Shown here one piece after another: positions 7,606-16,396 of a stretch of 64,000 nucleotides of DNA (its first letter is position 1; each line of letters begins with the position of its first letter). The notes beneath the pieces are model-generated. The model had not been told where the DNA came from and did not search any database. It saw only the letters and a list, made by a program, of their open reading frames with translations. The stretch is from QHVT01 sp036399015 (GTDB taxonomy: Bacteria; Acidobacteriota; Thermoanaerobaculia; Gp7-AA8). The position numbers and the translations under genes are program-made. Where the stretch lies: the NCBI GenBank assembly GCA_036399015.1, contig DASWNW010000075.1:62001-126000 (forward strand). The letters are read 5' to 3'.

Positions 7606-10600
7606 TCAGTGTGTCGCCGTCACTTCCTGGGGCAGGTGCTTCTTGAACAGCTTGATCAGATCGTCGACCGCGAGCGGCTTGGCCACGTAGTCGTCGACCT
7701 TGAAGTAGTCGAGTGCCTCGTTGCGGTACTTCCGGTCGGTGTAGAGGCCCGTCATGATGATCGCCCGCGCCCGCGCCGTGATCGGGTCTTCCTTCAGCAG
7801 CCGGCACATCTCCCGGCCGTCGAGCTTCGGCATGAACGCATCCGAGAGGATGAGGTCGGGGTTGTACTCGCGCGCCAGCGACAGCCCCTCCTGCCCGTTC
7901 GCGCCGACCACGAACCCGTAGCCCATGCTCGACACGACGGTGCGCACGATGAGCTGGACGTTCTCGTCGTCCTCCACGAGGAGGATCAGCGGGCGCTTGA
8001 CCTCCTTCGGCAGAGGATTGCTGGAGGTGCTGAGGCTCCGCTTCGAGCCGATCATCTTCCGCTCGAAGAGCGACGGCGGCGCGTCGAGCCAGAAGCGCTC
8101 GCGATAGGCCGCCGGCGCCTTGCAGAAGCACCCGCGGCAGTGCTCGCAGACCAGCGTGTTGTCGCGGCCGACGCAACTGCACCACTCCGCCCGCGTGGCG
8201 TTGAAGGTGAGCTGGCAGTTGAAGCAGGCGACGTCGTACGAGTCGCTCGTCCTGCGCGAAACGCGGTGCGAGTTCGGCGTCAGGAGCTCGGACAGCGGCA
8301 TGTCCTCCTGCACCTCGGTCTCGGCGGCGGTCAGCTCCTCGAGCTGCTGGCGATGGATCTCGTGCAGGTCCTCCTGCGCCGGCAGACCCGTCACCCCTTC
8401 GAGGTGGCGCTGCAGCAGGTTGATGAGGTCCGTGATCGCCACCGGCTTGGCGATGTAGTCGTCGACGTGGAAGCGCTTGACCGCCTCGCTGCGGTACTTC
8501 GTGTCGGTATAGAGGCCCGTCATGACGATCATGCGAATGTCGGCGCCGAGCGGCTCCTCCTTCAGCATGCGGCACATCTCCCGTCCGTCGAGCTTCGGCA
8601 TGAAGGCGTCGGAGAGGATGAGGTTCGGGCGGTACTCGCGGGCGATGTCGAGGCCGTCCTGGCCGTTGTTGGCCCAGATGAAGCCGTAGCCGAGGTTCGA
8701 GCAGACGCGCTGGACGATCGCCTGGATCTCCTCGTCGTCCTCCACGCTGAGGACCAGCGGCCGCGTGACCTCCTCCTTCGGCGGGTTCACCGGGAGCGTC
8801 CCATCCTGGCGGCGCGCCTCGGTGGTCTTGCGCTCGAACAGCCGCGGCGGCGCCTCGACCCAGAACTTCTCCTTGTATGACGGAGGAGCCTTGCAGAAGC
8901 AGGCCAGGCAGTTCGTGCAGACGAGCGAGCGCTCCTTCGCCAGGCAACTGCACCAGTCGGCGTCGACGGCGTTGAACCCGGCGCGGCAGGAGAAGCAGGT
9001 GACCTCGTACTCCTCGTTCGACACGGAGCCGCCGCGGGTCGGCGCCACCACTTCTTCCTTCGGACGGGCGGCGGGGACCGGAGCCGCGGCGACAGGGCGC
9101 GCGACCGCGGCCGGTTTGGCCGGCTCCACGTGCGGCTGGTGCGCGGGCGTCGAGGGCGCGGCCGGCGCGGTCTGCCTGCGCATGTCGCGCGGGATCGACT
9201 GCTCGAGGAGCAGATCCTCCGGCTTCGCGGCCGCGAGCTGCGCGAGGCGACTGATGTCGTCGACGTCGTACGGCCGCTGGATGAAGGCGGCGTACCGCGC
9301 CGACGGCGGCACCGCGGAGGCGGCGCGGCCGGTCAGGACCAGCGGAACCTGCGAGGTCTTCTCGGAGAGCGTCTTCTGGATCTTGTCGAACTCCGGATGC
9401 TCGATGTCGAGGAACACCGCGCTGGGGCGGAAGCGGAAGATCTCGTCGACCGCGTCGACCCACCGCTCCACGACCGCCACCTCGATGCCGCGATGCCGCA
9501 GCTTCGGGACGACCGTCTCGGCGGTCCCGCGGCGGCGCTCGATGAGGAGCAGCCGCGGTTTCGGGGCGGCGGCGGCGCGCCGGCTCGTGGCCGCGGGCGC
9601 TGCCGTCGACGGCGGGCGCTTCCGCATCGTCGCGTCGCCGTTGACCGGGAGGCGTTTGGTGCTCAGGTTGACGTTCTTGCTCGACGTCGGCGCGCCGCCG
9701 AACCAGCCGGCGATCGCGGTGAAGAGCGACTTCGAGGGCTGCTGCGGCTTGGCCGGGGCCGGACGGACGTTCGCGGTCGCCGCCTCGGCAGCGCGCTGCG
9801 CGGCGGCCACGCGCTCGGTGGCGTCATGCTCGATGCGGTTGCGCTCGGCGGCGAAGTCCTGTTCGACGCGCGCGCGCATCGCCTCGCGCTCCGACTCGAG
9901 CTGCCGGCGGAGGTCTTCCTCGGCGGCGCGGCGCTCCGCCTCCAGCGTCCCGTGCAGCTCGCGGGCTGTGCTCTCGCGCTCCTGCGCCAGCCGTTCGCCG
10001 AGCTCGGTCTGCAGGCGCAGCGTCTCCGCTTCCGCCTTGACGCGCGCCGCGTCGGCTGCCTTGCGCTCGGCTTCGAGCCGCTCCGCCTCGGCGTGCTCGC
10101 GCGCCACGCGCTCCTCGAGCTCCTTCGCGACGCGCTGGTGCTCGGCCTCCGCCTTCGCGCGTGCCTCCTCGGCCGCGCGGCGCTCCGCCTCGATGCGCTC
10201 CGCCTCCCGCCTCGCCTCCTCGCGCTCGCGGGCGACCCGCTCTTCCAGCTCCTTCGCCAGGCGCTGCCGCTCCGCCTCGGCTTTCGCCTCCGCTTCCTGC
10301 CGCTCGCGCTCGAGCCGTTCTTCCAGTTCCTTCGCCAGCCGCTGCCGCTCCGCCTCGGCCTTCGCTTCCGCTTCGAGCCGCTCGCGCTCGAGCCGTTCTT
10401 CCAGCTCCTTCGCCAGCCGCTGCCGCTCCGCCTCGGCCTTCGCTTCCGCCTCCAGCCGCTCGCGCTCGAGCCGCTCTTCCAGCTCCTTCGCCACGCGCAG
10501 CCGCTCGGCTTCGGCGAGGGCGCGCGCTTCCTCGGCGGCGCGGCGCTCCGCCTCGATCCGCTCCGCCTCGGCGCGCTCGCGGGCGCGCTGCTCTTCCAGC

Positions 10601-11655
10601 TCCCGCTCGAAGCGCTGCCGCTCTTCTTCCGCCTTCGCGCGCGCCTCGTCGGCCGCACGGCGCTCCGCCTCGACGCGCGCCAGCTCGGCACGTTCGCGGG
10701 CGAGCTGCTCTTCCAGTTCGCGGGCGATGCGCTGCCGCTCCTCTTCCGCCCTCGCGCGCGCCTCTTCGGCCGCACGGCGCTCGGCCTCGATCCGTTCCGC
10801 CTCGGCACGTTCCCGCGCGAGCTGCTCTTCCAGTTCGCGCGCGATGCGCTGCCGCTCCTCTTCCGCCTTCGCACGCGCCTCTTCGGCCGCACGGCGCTCC
10901 GCCTCGATCCGTTCCGCCTCGGCACGTTCGCGGGCGAGCTGCTCTTCGAGCTCCCGCGCGATGCGCTTCCGCTCCTCTTCCGCCTTCGCACGCGCCTCTT
11001 CGGCCGCACGGCGCTCCGCCTCGATCCGCTCCGCCTCGGCGCGTTCGCGGGCGAGCTGCGCCTCGAGCTCCCGGGCGATGCGCTGCCGCTCCTCCTCGAG
11101 CCGCTTCGCCTCCTCCCGCTCGCGGGCGGCACGGGCCCGCTTGGCCGCTCCCTTCGAGCGGCCCGGCGCCTGCTTCGGCTCCGGCGGTCGTGCGGGTTGC
11201 GGCTCCGGCTCGTCCTCCTCCTCCCGCAGCGGCACGACCGCGGCGAGGCCGCGGCGATCGAGTGCCTTCTCCTCGAAGCGCTCCCGTTCCGGCTCCTCCT
11301 CATAAGGCACCGCCACCGGCACCGCCGCGAACGCCGCCGGCTCCAGCACCAGGCGCGGCTTCGTCGCGAAGGCGACCGCCGCCCCGCCCACCAGAGCAAG
11401 CCCGATGAACGTCATGAGGTGCGCGGGACGGACCGACTCCGGGAAGATCAGCGCCAGCGCGAAGAGCGAGAGGAACCCGGCCAGCGCTCCCCCGGCCCAG
11501 CCGCCGCGCCACACCGAGAGGGCCGTTGCGATCGCGAACGCGCCGACCAGCAGCATTGGGGAATCGGGGTAAAGCAGACCGATACCGGCTGCGAGGATGA
11601 CCAGATCGATCGCGATGCCGTATCGGAGGATGTTGCGCCGGGTCTGTTCCGTCAT
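7606..11655 (-). CDS. Membrane-anchored coiled-coil protein with duplicated 8-Cys/receiver modules
   Basis: The product has 1349 residues. About residues 8-97 contain three or four hydrophobic segments. About 150-650 is a Glu/Arg/Ala coiled coil built from tandem repeats. Residues 698-820 form a degenerate receiver (Asp at 750 in FLD, Arg instead of Lys in QRP, acidic pair lost). Then a module occurs twice: an 8-Cys motif (887-921 and 1144-1178, spacing CxxC-x11-CxC-x8-CxxC-x2-CxC in both) and a canonical receiver (965-1087 and 1221-1343, with VEDD, LSDAFMPKLDG, MTG and AKP; phospho-Asp near 1016 and 1272). The Cys arrays look like zinc-binding folds. No output or kinase domain is seen. I infer a signalling scaffold at the membrane that senses phosphorylation. 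Confidence 0.9.
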   Translation of the reverse strand: MTEQTRRNILRYGIAIDLVILAAGIGLLYPDSPMLLVGAFAIATALSVWRGGWAGGALAGFLSLFALALIFPESVRPAHLMTFIGLALVGGAAVAFATKPRLVLEPAAFAAVPVAVPYEEEPERERFEEKALDRRGLAAVVPLREEEDEPEPQPARPPEPKQAPGRSKGAAKRARAAREREEAKRLEEERQRIARELEAQLARERAEAERIEAERRAAEEARAKAEEERKRIARELEEQLARERAEAERIEAERRAAEEARAKAEEERQRIARELEEQLARERAEAERIEAERRAAEEARARAEEERQRIARELEEQLARERAELARVEAERRAADEARAKAEEERQRFERELEEQRARERAEAERIEAERRAAEEARALAEAERLRVAKELEERLERERLEAEAKAEAERQRLAKELEERLERERLEAEAKAEAERQRLAKELEERLERERQEAEAKAEAERQRLAKELEERVAREREEARREAERIEAERRAAEEARAKAEAEHQRVAKELEERVAREHAEAERLEAERKAADAARVKAEAETLRLQTELGERLAQERESTARELHGTLEAERRAAEEDLRRQLESEREAMRARVEQDFAAERNRIEHDATERVAAAQRAAEAATANVRPAPAKPQQPSKSLFTAIAGWFGGAPTSSKNVNLSTKRLPVNGDATMRKRPPSTAAPAATSRRAAAAPKPRLLLIERRRGTAETVVPKLRHRGIEVAVVERWVDAVDEIFRFRPSAVFLDIEHPEFDKIQKTLSEKTSQVPLVLTGRAASAVPPSARYAAFIQRPYDVDDISRLAQLAAAKPEDLLLEQSIPRDMRRQTAPAAPSTPAHQPHVEPAKPAAVARPVAAAPVPAARPKEEVVAPTRGGSVSNEEYEVTCFSCRAGFNAVDADWCSCLAKERSLVCTNCLACFCKAPPSYKEKFWVEAPPRLFERKTTEARRQDGTLPVNPPKEEVTRPLVLSVEDDEEIQAIVQRVCSNLGYGFIWANNGQDGLDIAREYRPNLILSDAFMPKLDGREMCRMLKEEPLGADIRMIVMTGLYTDTKYRSEAVKRFHVDDYIAKPVAITDLINLLQRHLEGVTGLPAQEDLHEIHRQQLEELTAAETEVQEDMPLSELLTPNSHRVSRRTSDSYDVACFNCQLTFNATRAEWCSCVGRDNTLVCEHCRGCFCKAPAAYRERFWLDAPPSLFERKMIGSKRSLSTSSNPLPKEVKRPLILLVEDDENVQLIVRTVVSSMGYGFVVGANGQEGLSLAREYNPDLILSDAFMPKLDGREMCRLLKEDPITARARAIIMTGLYTDRKYRNEALDYFKVDDYVAKPLAVDDLIKLFKKHLPQEVTATH
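10240..10490. repeat. Intragenic 78-bp tandem repeat in the coiled coil
   Basis: About three head-to-tail copies of a 78-bp unit encode a 26-residue helix (AEAERQRLAKELEERLERER). Copies are nearly identical in DNA, including synonymous positions, which points to recent duplication or ongoing slippage. Boundaries are approximate. Confidence 0.75.
10535..11085. repeat. Intragenic 117-bp tandem repeat in the coiled coil
   Basis: Four to five copies of a 117-bp unit encode a 39-residue helical segment (ERAEAERIEAERRAAEEARA, then KAEEERQRIARELEEQLAR). DNA identity between copies is high. Gain or loss of units would change the coiled-coil length in steps of 39 residues. Boundaries are approximate. 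Confidence 0.75.
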
Positions 11656-11673
11656 TGGTCTGGGAAACGGATG

Positions 11674-12885
11674 TTAGAAGTTTCTCGCCACCGTCACTGC
11701 TGCCGACTGCTCGATCTTCATGCGATAGCGCGCGACGTCATCCGTCAACTGGATGAACGGGAGCGCGCACGAGAGCTCTTTCTGCGCCTCGCGGTAATCA
11801 CCGGTCTCGTAGAGCGCGACCGCGAAGTAATAGCGGAGGTCTTCCTCGCCGCGGGCGAAAACGTTCATCCGGCGGAAGGCGTCGACCGCCTCGCGGTACG
11901 AGCCGATGCGGTACAGCCCGACCGCCGACTCGGCGAGGACGTCGCGCGCGGTATCGCGGCCGGCGGCGAGGCGGACGTACAGCTCGTGCGCCGCGTCGAC
12001 GTCGCCGGTGCGCGCCAGCTCGTCGGCCTGCCGCAGCGTGGTGAGCGCCGCGCCGCCGCTGATTGGCGCGCTCTCCGTCCGTCGGGGCGTGGTGGCGGGC
12101 TGAGAGCCCGCCACTCCAGAGGGAACCGAAGCTTCCGCGGCGGCGATGCGCGTCTCGGCCTCGCGCGCGATCTGCTGTTCGGCCGCCGCGACGCGCTGCT
12201 GCGCCGCCGCCTCGGCCGCCGCCACCCGGCGGTTCGCCTCCGCCTGCGCCGCCGCGATCCGCTCGTTCGCCGCCGCCTCGGCGGCAGCAATCCTGCGATC
12301 GGCGTCGGCCTGAATGGCGGCGATGCGGCGGTCGGCGTCCGCCTGGATCTCCGCGATCCGACGGTCGGTCTGTTCCTGGATCTCCTCGACGCGCACTTCC
12401 GCCGCGGCGTCGACGGCGGCGGGGGTGGTCGTCACCGGCTCCTCGGCCGGGGGCGTCGCGGGCGTGACGGCTGGCAGCGGTGCGGCCGGATCCTCCACGA
12501 CCAGGTGCCGGTTGCGCGGCAGCTCGGCCGCCGGGGCGAGGGCCGCGACCAGCGCCTCGAAGTCGGCGGCATCCGCCTCCAGCGGGAGCGTGGCATAGGT
12601 CGGCTCGAGCCGTTCGGCGGTCAGGAGTCTATTGATGGTGGCGCGGGCATCGTCCTCCCGGTCCAGCCGGAACTGCGCGAGGGCCAGGTAGACGAGGGCA
12701 GTCTGATAGGAGGGGCCGGAGGCGTATGCGTCCGCGGCGGCCTGCAGGTCGACGACGGCGGAGGCATAGTCGGCGGCGCGGAAGGCGCGCATGCCGAGGT
12801 CGAGGGAGGCGTCGGGCGACGTCGCCGCGGAGGCCGCGAAGGCCGCTACGGCAGCGAGCAACAGGACGCCGACTGATCTACGCAA
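11674..12885 (-). CDS. Exported TPR/coiled-coil protein, 403 aa
   Basis: A signal peptide (RRSVGVLLLAAVAAFAASAA) precedes a TPR-like pair (about residues 25-100, with LDLGMRAFRAADYASAVVDL and ALVYLALAQFRLDREDDARA). An Ala/Glu/Arg coiled coil follows (about 165-260, repeats of ADADRRIAAIQ type), then a C-terminal TPR pair (about 285-385). Two TTG codons are possible. The one at 12885 lies 7 bases from GGAGG, whereas the one at 12891 nearly abuts it, so I take 12885. It lies 18 bases upstream of the coiled-coil/receiver gene, and together with the Thr/Pro-rich membrane protein it forms a likely three-gene operon. It may be an envelope partner of that scaffold. Confidence 0.8.
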   Translation of the reverse strand: MRRSVGVLLLAAVAAFAASAATSPDASLDLGMRAFRAADYASAVVDLQAAADAYASGPSYQTALVYLALAQFRLDREDDARATINRLLTAERLEPTYATLPLEADAADFEALVAALAPAAELPRNRHLVVEDPAAPLPAVTPATPPAEEPVTTTPAAVDAAAEVRVEEIQEQTDRRIAEIQADADRRIAAIQADADRRIAAAEAAANERIAAAQAEANRRVAAAEAAAQQRVAAAEQQIAREAETRIAAAEASVPSGVAGSQPATTPRRTESAPISGGAALTTLRQADELARTGDVDAAHELYVRLAAGRDTARDVLAESAVGLYRIGSYREAVDAFRRMNVFARGEEDLRYYFAVALYETGDYREAQKELSCALPFIQLTDDVARYRMKIEQSAAVTVARNF

Positions 12886-12976
12886 AATCAAGCCTCCGCG
12901 GATTGTATGAAGTGGTGACGAACGGCTGAAGCCTTGTTACTGCCGAAATCGCCTCCATTCAATTTTGCTGCCGACT

Positions 12977-12992
12977 CGTGACGCAGGTCACA
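12977..12992. promoter_or_regulatory. CRP/FNR-family-like palindrome
   Basis: CGTGA-N6-TCACA, one mismatch from the TGTGA-N6-TCACA consensus, lies between the divergent TPR gene and the cyclase-homology gene, ending 7 bases before the latter's ATG. If bound, it would overlap translation initiation and probably repress. Similarity to the site at 25913 supports it, but chance occurrence cannot be excluded. Confidence 0.4.
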
Positions 12993-12999
12993 GAACGGC

Positions 13000-15261
13000 A
13001 TGAGAACCGCACACGGTCGCGCTCGGGTGCACGAGAACCTGATCCAGTTTCTGCGCGGCCGGCAGGACCTGCCGTTCCGCCGCAACATCGACCTCCGCCA
13101 CTTCCTCAGCGATGCGGTCGGCGCGGCGGCCGAGGTCCTCCCCGTCCCTGCCAAGATCTTCCTCCTCGACGAGCTCGAGCCGAAAGGCTACGGCTTCCCC
13201 CTCACCCGCGCCTCCGCTCTCGACGACCTCGAGTCGCGCTTCGAGCGCTGGGCCAAGGAGATGCTCGAGCAGCGCGGCCACGACACCACCCGCTCCCGCG
13301 AGCACATGGCCAGCTACCGCGAGCAGGTGGTCAAGATGGCGCGGAACGCCTCCGAGTCGAGCGTCCTGGCCGACTATCACTCCGTCTTCTGGCTCCTGCA
13401 CACCCAGCAGCTCTCGAATCAGTTCGCCCTCTTCGTTCGGAACGCCATCCAGGCGGGGCTCGGACGGGAGGAGGTCGACCGGCTCAAGTACGTGCTGCAC
13501 GGCAAGTGGGCCGCGACGATGCGCGACTCGGTACCCGTGACCGGGTTCGTGAAGGTCATCCTCGACAACCCGCTCATCGCGGCCGAGGAGTTCATCAGCC
13601 CCGATCTTCGGGAGCTGCGCGCCTACTTCGAAGGCTATCTGCGGCGCGACTTCAACGCCTTCAAGACGGCGTTCGAGCTCCTGCGCACGAACGCGGCCGA
13701 CCTCCTCTCGCGCGACCGCATCCTCCGCCGCGCCACGACGCTCCTCGGATATCCGGAGAGCGGGACGCCCTCGGTGGTCATGCTGCTCGACCAGCGCATC
13801 TGGCAGTTGTTCTCCGAGCATCCCTCCTTCAAGGCGCCGGCGGCTCTGTCGACCATCGACGCGACCGCGCCGAAGCTGCTGGAGTTCTTCATCGTGCAGG
13901 CCCTGCGGCGCGGCATCCTCTGGATGAAGACCTCACCCGAGGGGGAGAACGTCGCCGACGACCGCACCGGGGCGGTCTACTCGCGTGCGATCCGGCCGAT
14001 GAACTTCGGGCGGCGCGGCGTCGTCGAGCCGATCGTCTACCGCTACGGCCTCGTCTACGACATCACTTCCTTCACCGAGACCCTCGGCGAGATCGCCCGC
14101 GGCGGCAAGAACGAGGAGCACACCTCCTACCGGCAGATGCTCGAGTTCCAGCGCGAGCTGACCGACATCACCCGCCGTCACGGCATGACGTTCGAGAAGT
14201 TCCTCGGCGACGGCGCCTTCTACACCTCCCGCCGCGCTACCCGGACGGTGCATGCGGCGATCTCGATCCAGAAGTTCTACTCGAACGCCCGCGCGAAAGG
14301 CTTCGCCTTCAACAAGGGGATGCGCATCGCACTCAACTACGGTTACTACCGCATCCTCCCGATGCAGATCTCGGCCGAGGGGTCGCAGATCATGGAGTTC
14401 TACGGGCCGGGCATCGTCGAGCTCTCGCGCCTCACCACCGGCAAGACCACCAAGGAGCTGGAGGACGTGCAGCACCTCCTCCTCGCCCACGGCTACGACC
14501 AGAACGACGTCTACCGCTTCTTCGCGCCGCTCTCCCGCAGCGTCGACACCGCCGACGTCGCGCAGCAGCAGCGGGAGTTCTACGCCTACGTCAACGAGAA
14601 CGGGCACCTCATCAACGAGGGGATCGTCGTCTCGATCCCCTTCCTGCAGCAGTTGTCGACCGAGCTGCTCGAGGACGGCCAGAAAGTGTACCGGCTGCGC
14701 GCCCCCTTCAACGTCTACCTCGGCTTCCCGACTCCGGGCGAGCCCGACTCCTACCTCGGCATCCGCCTCCTCGGCTCGGTTTCCCTCAAGGGCATCGGCA
14801 TGCAGGAGATCGCCGAGGTCGTCTCGCTGCAGGCGGACGAGGCGGAGATCTCGCTGATCGACGAGCCGAAGCCGCTCGTGCAGCTCCTGCAGCAGGAGCG
14901 CAACCGCAGGACGGCCAGGAACCTCCGCGCGGAGGACTCGAGCGCCGACGACAGCGTCGCCTCGAGCGACCTGGTGGTGTGCGAGCAGAGCGGCGAGGGG
15001 TCGGTGATCCTGGTCGGCGAATGGGACCCGGTGTCGGAGGAAGTACGCCGCCCGATCCGGCTCGACGAGGTCGACGCGGAGCGCTACGGCCTGGCTGTGC
15101 CGCTGACCGCGCGCAGCGTCGAGTCGCAGAGCATCGCCTACCAGAACCTCTACCGGAAGCTGAGCCGGATCGAGACGCTCCCGAGTTTCTCGGTGGACGC
15201 GATCCGCCACAACACGAACTTCAGCGGATTCATCATCGGCGCGACGGTGGAGCCGTTATAG
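13000..15261 (+). CDS. Class III nucleotide-cyclase-homology protein, 753 aa
   Basis: Residues 1-330 are a helical region with no family I recognise. From about 350 the chain resembles a class III adenylate/guanylate cyclase domain. VYDITSFTETLGE corresponds to the first metal-Asp loop (DIxGFT), FEKFLGDGAFY to the hallmark GDG hairpin, and MRIALNYGYYRI to the RIG.H.G strand. In EFYGPGIVELSRLT, at the site of the usual GDxVN..ARL motif, the Arg is kept but the Asp and Asn are changed. Both metal-binding Asp positions are therefore present while purine and transition-state residues look altered, so activity is uncertain. About 200 further residues follow without an assigned domain. It is soluble by sequence. 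A CRP-like palindrome lies just upstream. Confidence 0.7.
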   Translation: MRTAHGRARVHENLIQFLRGRQDLPFRRNIDLRHFLSDAVGAAAEVLPVPAKIFLLDELEPKGYGFPLTRASALDDLESRFERWAKEMLEQRGHDTTRSREHMASYREQVVKMARNASESSVLADYHSVFWLLHTQQLSNQFALFVRNAIQAGLGREEVDRLKYVLHGKWAATMRDSVPVTGFVKVILDNPLIAAEEFISPDLRELRAYFEGYLRRDFNAFKTAFELLRTNAADLLSRDRILRRATTLLGYPESGTPSVVMLLDQRIWQLFSEHPSFKAPAALSTIDATAPKLLEFFIVQALRRGILWMKTSPEGENVADDRTGAVYSRAIRPMNFGRRGVVEPIVYRYGLVYDITSFTETLGEIARGGKNEEHTSYRQMLEFQRELTDITRRHGMTFEKFLGDGAFYTSRRATRTVHAAISIQKFYSNARAKGFAFNKGMRIALNYGYYRILPMQISAEGSQIMEFYGPGIVELSRLTTGKTTKELEDVQHLLLAHGYDQNDVYRFFAPLSRSVDTADVAQQQREFYAYVNENGHLINEGIVVSIPFLQQLSTELLEDGQKVYRLRAPFNVYLGFPTPGEPDSYLGIRLLGSVSLKGIGMQEIAEVVSLQADEAEISLIDEPKPLVQLLQQERNRRTARNLRAEDSSADDSVASSDLVVCEQSGEGSVILVGEWDPVSEEVRRPIRLDEVDAERYGLAVPLTARSVESQSIAYQNLYRKLSRIETLPSFSVDAIRHNTNFSGFIIGATVEPL

Positions 15262-15265
15262 CGGC

Positions 15266-15363
15266 GGTTGCCGGTTGCCAGTTGCCAGTTGCCGGTGATG
15301 CACGCGACGTGCGTGCGTCAGCCGAGACACCACGGACAACCGACAACTGACAACCGACAACTA
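15266..15363. repeat. Intergenic imperfect palindrome built from GTTGCCR heptamers
   Basis: The left arm (15266-15295) is four tandem copies of GTTGCCR. The right arm (15334-15363), read in reverse, is again tandem GTTGTCR heptamers. The arms could form a long imperfect stem with a loop of about 38 bases, between convergent genes (cyclase-homology on plus, PilZ on minus). It may act as a transcription end or as a REP-like element. Confidence 0.7.
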
Positions 15364-15365
15364 AT

Positions 15366-16385
15366 TCACGACCCACTCTTCAACCACGTCACCACGCCGG
15401 CGATCTTGCCGATCTCGATCTGGCGGTCGAGGTACTCCCAGATGCCGAGGACTTCCTCCCGGTCGCGGGGGCGCTCGGGGGCGGCGCGGCGGACGTTGTC
15501 GTCGGAGAGGGCGAAGCGGGCGCGCGAGTACCAGCGGCTCGCCTCGACCGGGTCGTTCGCGAACTTCGTGACGGCGGCGGTGACGAGGGCCATCTCCTCA
15601 TCCGAGATCCCGCCGAGGATCGACATCGTGTCGGTGGCGCGGCGAAGTCCGGCGCGGCGCTCCGGCTGCAGCTCGTTCGACGCCCGCAGCGACTCGATGG
15701 CCGCCTCGAGGCGGTCCTGATGCTCGACGATGCGCAGGCCGCTGATCGAGAAACGTTCGGTGCCGGAGCTGGCGAGGCTCGTCCAGACCACCCGCGCGCG
15801 CACCACCACCGAGCGCGCCGGCTTCAGGAGCGCCATCGACAGCTTCGCCTCCTCCCCCGGCATCAGCGGCTCGTTATGGCGGATACGCAGGCCCGTGGCG
15901 GAGAGCTGCATCACCACGAACTTCGTGTCGCCGAAAATCCCGCCGAGCTGGCGCAGCGGGACGTAGCGGGTGGCGATGCGCTGCTCCTGGTCCTCCTCAT
16001 CGCGCGGCAGCGGCGCGGCCAGGGAAGCCGGGACGGCCAGCGCGACCGGCGGCGGCATCGGACGTGGAGCGGGCGCCGGCGGAGCGGGGTCGGGAGGCGG
16101 CGGGGGTGCCGGTGCGGGCGGTGGCGGAGCGGGAGTCTCTTCGGCGGCCGCTTTTACCGGCGGCTCCGGCAGGTCGGCCGGTTGCTGCCCGCCGTCCGCC
16201 ATGTAGAGGCGCATCAGCGAGTCGCGGAGGAACTGCTCGACCTGCGGCCGGGGGATGCGCACCTCGCCCGCCCGGAGGTGACAGAGCAGGCGTCCGCTCT
16301 CGAGCAGGGCATCGACGACCTCCAGAGGAACGTCGAGGAGCTCGCCGAGCTCGGAACGCGAGAGCGAAGGAATGGCGGGTCGCAC
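15366..16385 (-). CDS. HTH-like plus PilZ domain protein, 339 aa
   Basis: I take the GTG at 16385, just after the stop of the receiver gene; the open frame upstream of it is a shadow of that gene. Residues about 5-60 resemble an excisionase-type helix-turn-helix (LSRSELGELLDVPLEVVDAL, then SGRLL and IPRPQVEQFL). A Pro/Ala linker follows (about 75-125), then a PilZ-like barrel (about 130-235) with RIATR matching the RxxxR c-di-GMP motif and QLSATG in place of (D/N)xSxxG. The C-terminal 100 residues are helical. The receiver gene is 11 bases upstream, suggesting one phospho-relay/c-di-GMP output unit. The first residue of the second motif is changed, so binding needs caution. Confidence 0.75.
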   Translation of the reverse strand: MRPAIPSLSRSELGELLDVPLEVVDALLESGRLLCHLRAGEVRIPRPQVEQFLRDSLMRLYMADGGQQPADLPEPPVKAAAEETPAPPPPAPAPPPPPDPAPPAPAPRPMPPPVALAVPASLAAPLPRDEEDQEQRIATRYVPLRQLGGIFGDTKFVVMQLSATGLRIRHNEPLMPGEEAKLSMALLKPARSVVVRARVVWTSLASSGTERFSISGLRIVEHQDRLEAAIESLRASNELQPERRAGLRRATDTMSILGGISDEEMALVTAAVTKFANDPVEASRWYSRARFALSDDNVRRAAPERPRDREEVLGIWEYLDRQIEIGKIAGVVTWLKSGS

Positions 16386-16396
16386 CGCTGACCCGG

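Noticed and set aside
9130..12876. Long plus-strand frames opposite the coiled-coil gene (9130-12876, 8765-11305)
   Set aside because: Repetitive antisense of the Glu/Arg coiled coil gives low-complexity Leu/Arg or Ser/Ala frames. The minus strand has the receivers, Cys motifs and membrane segments.
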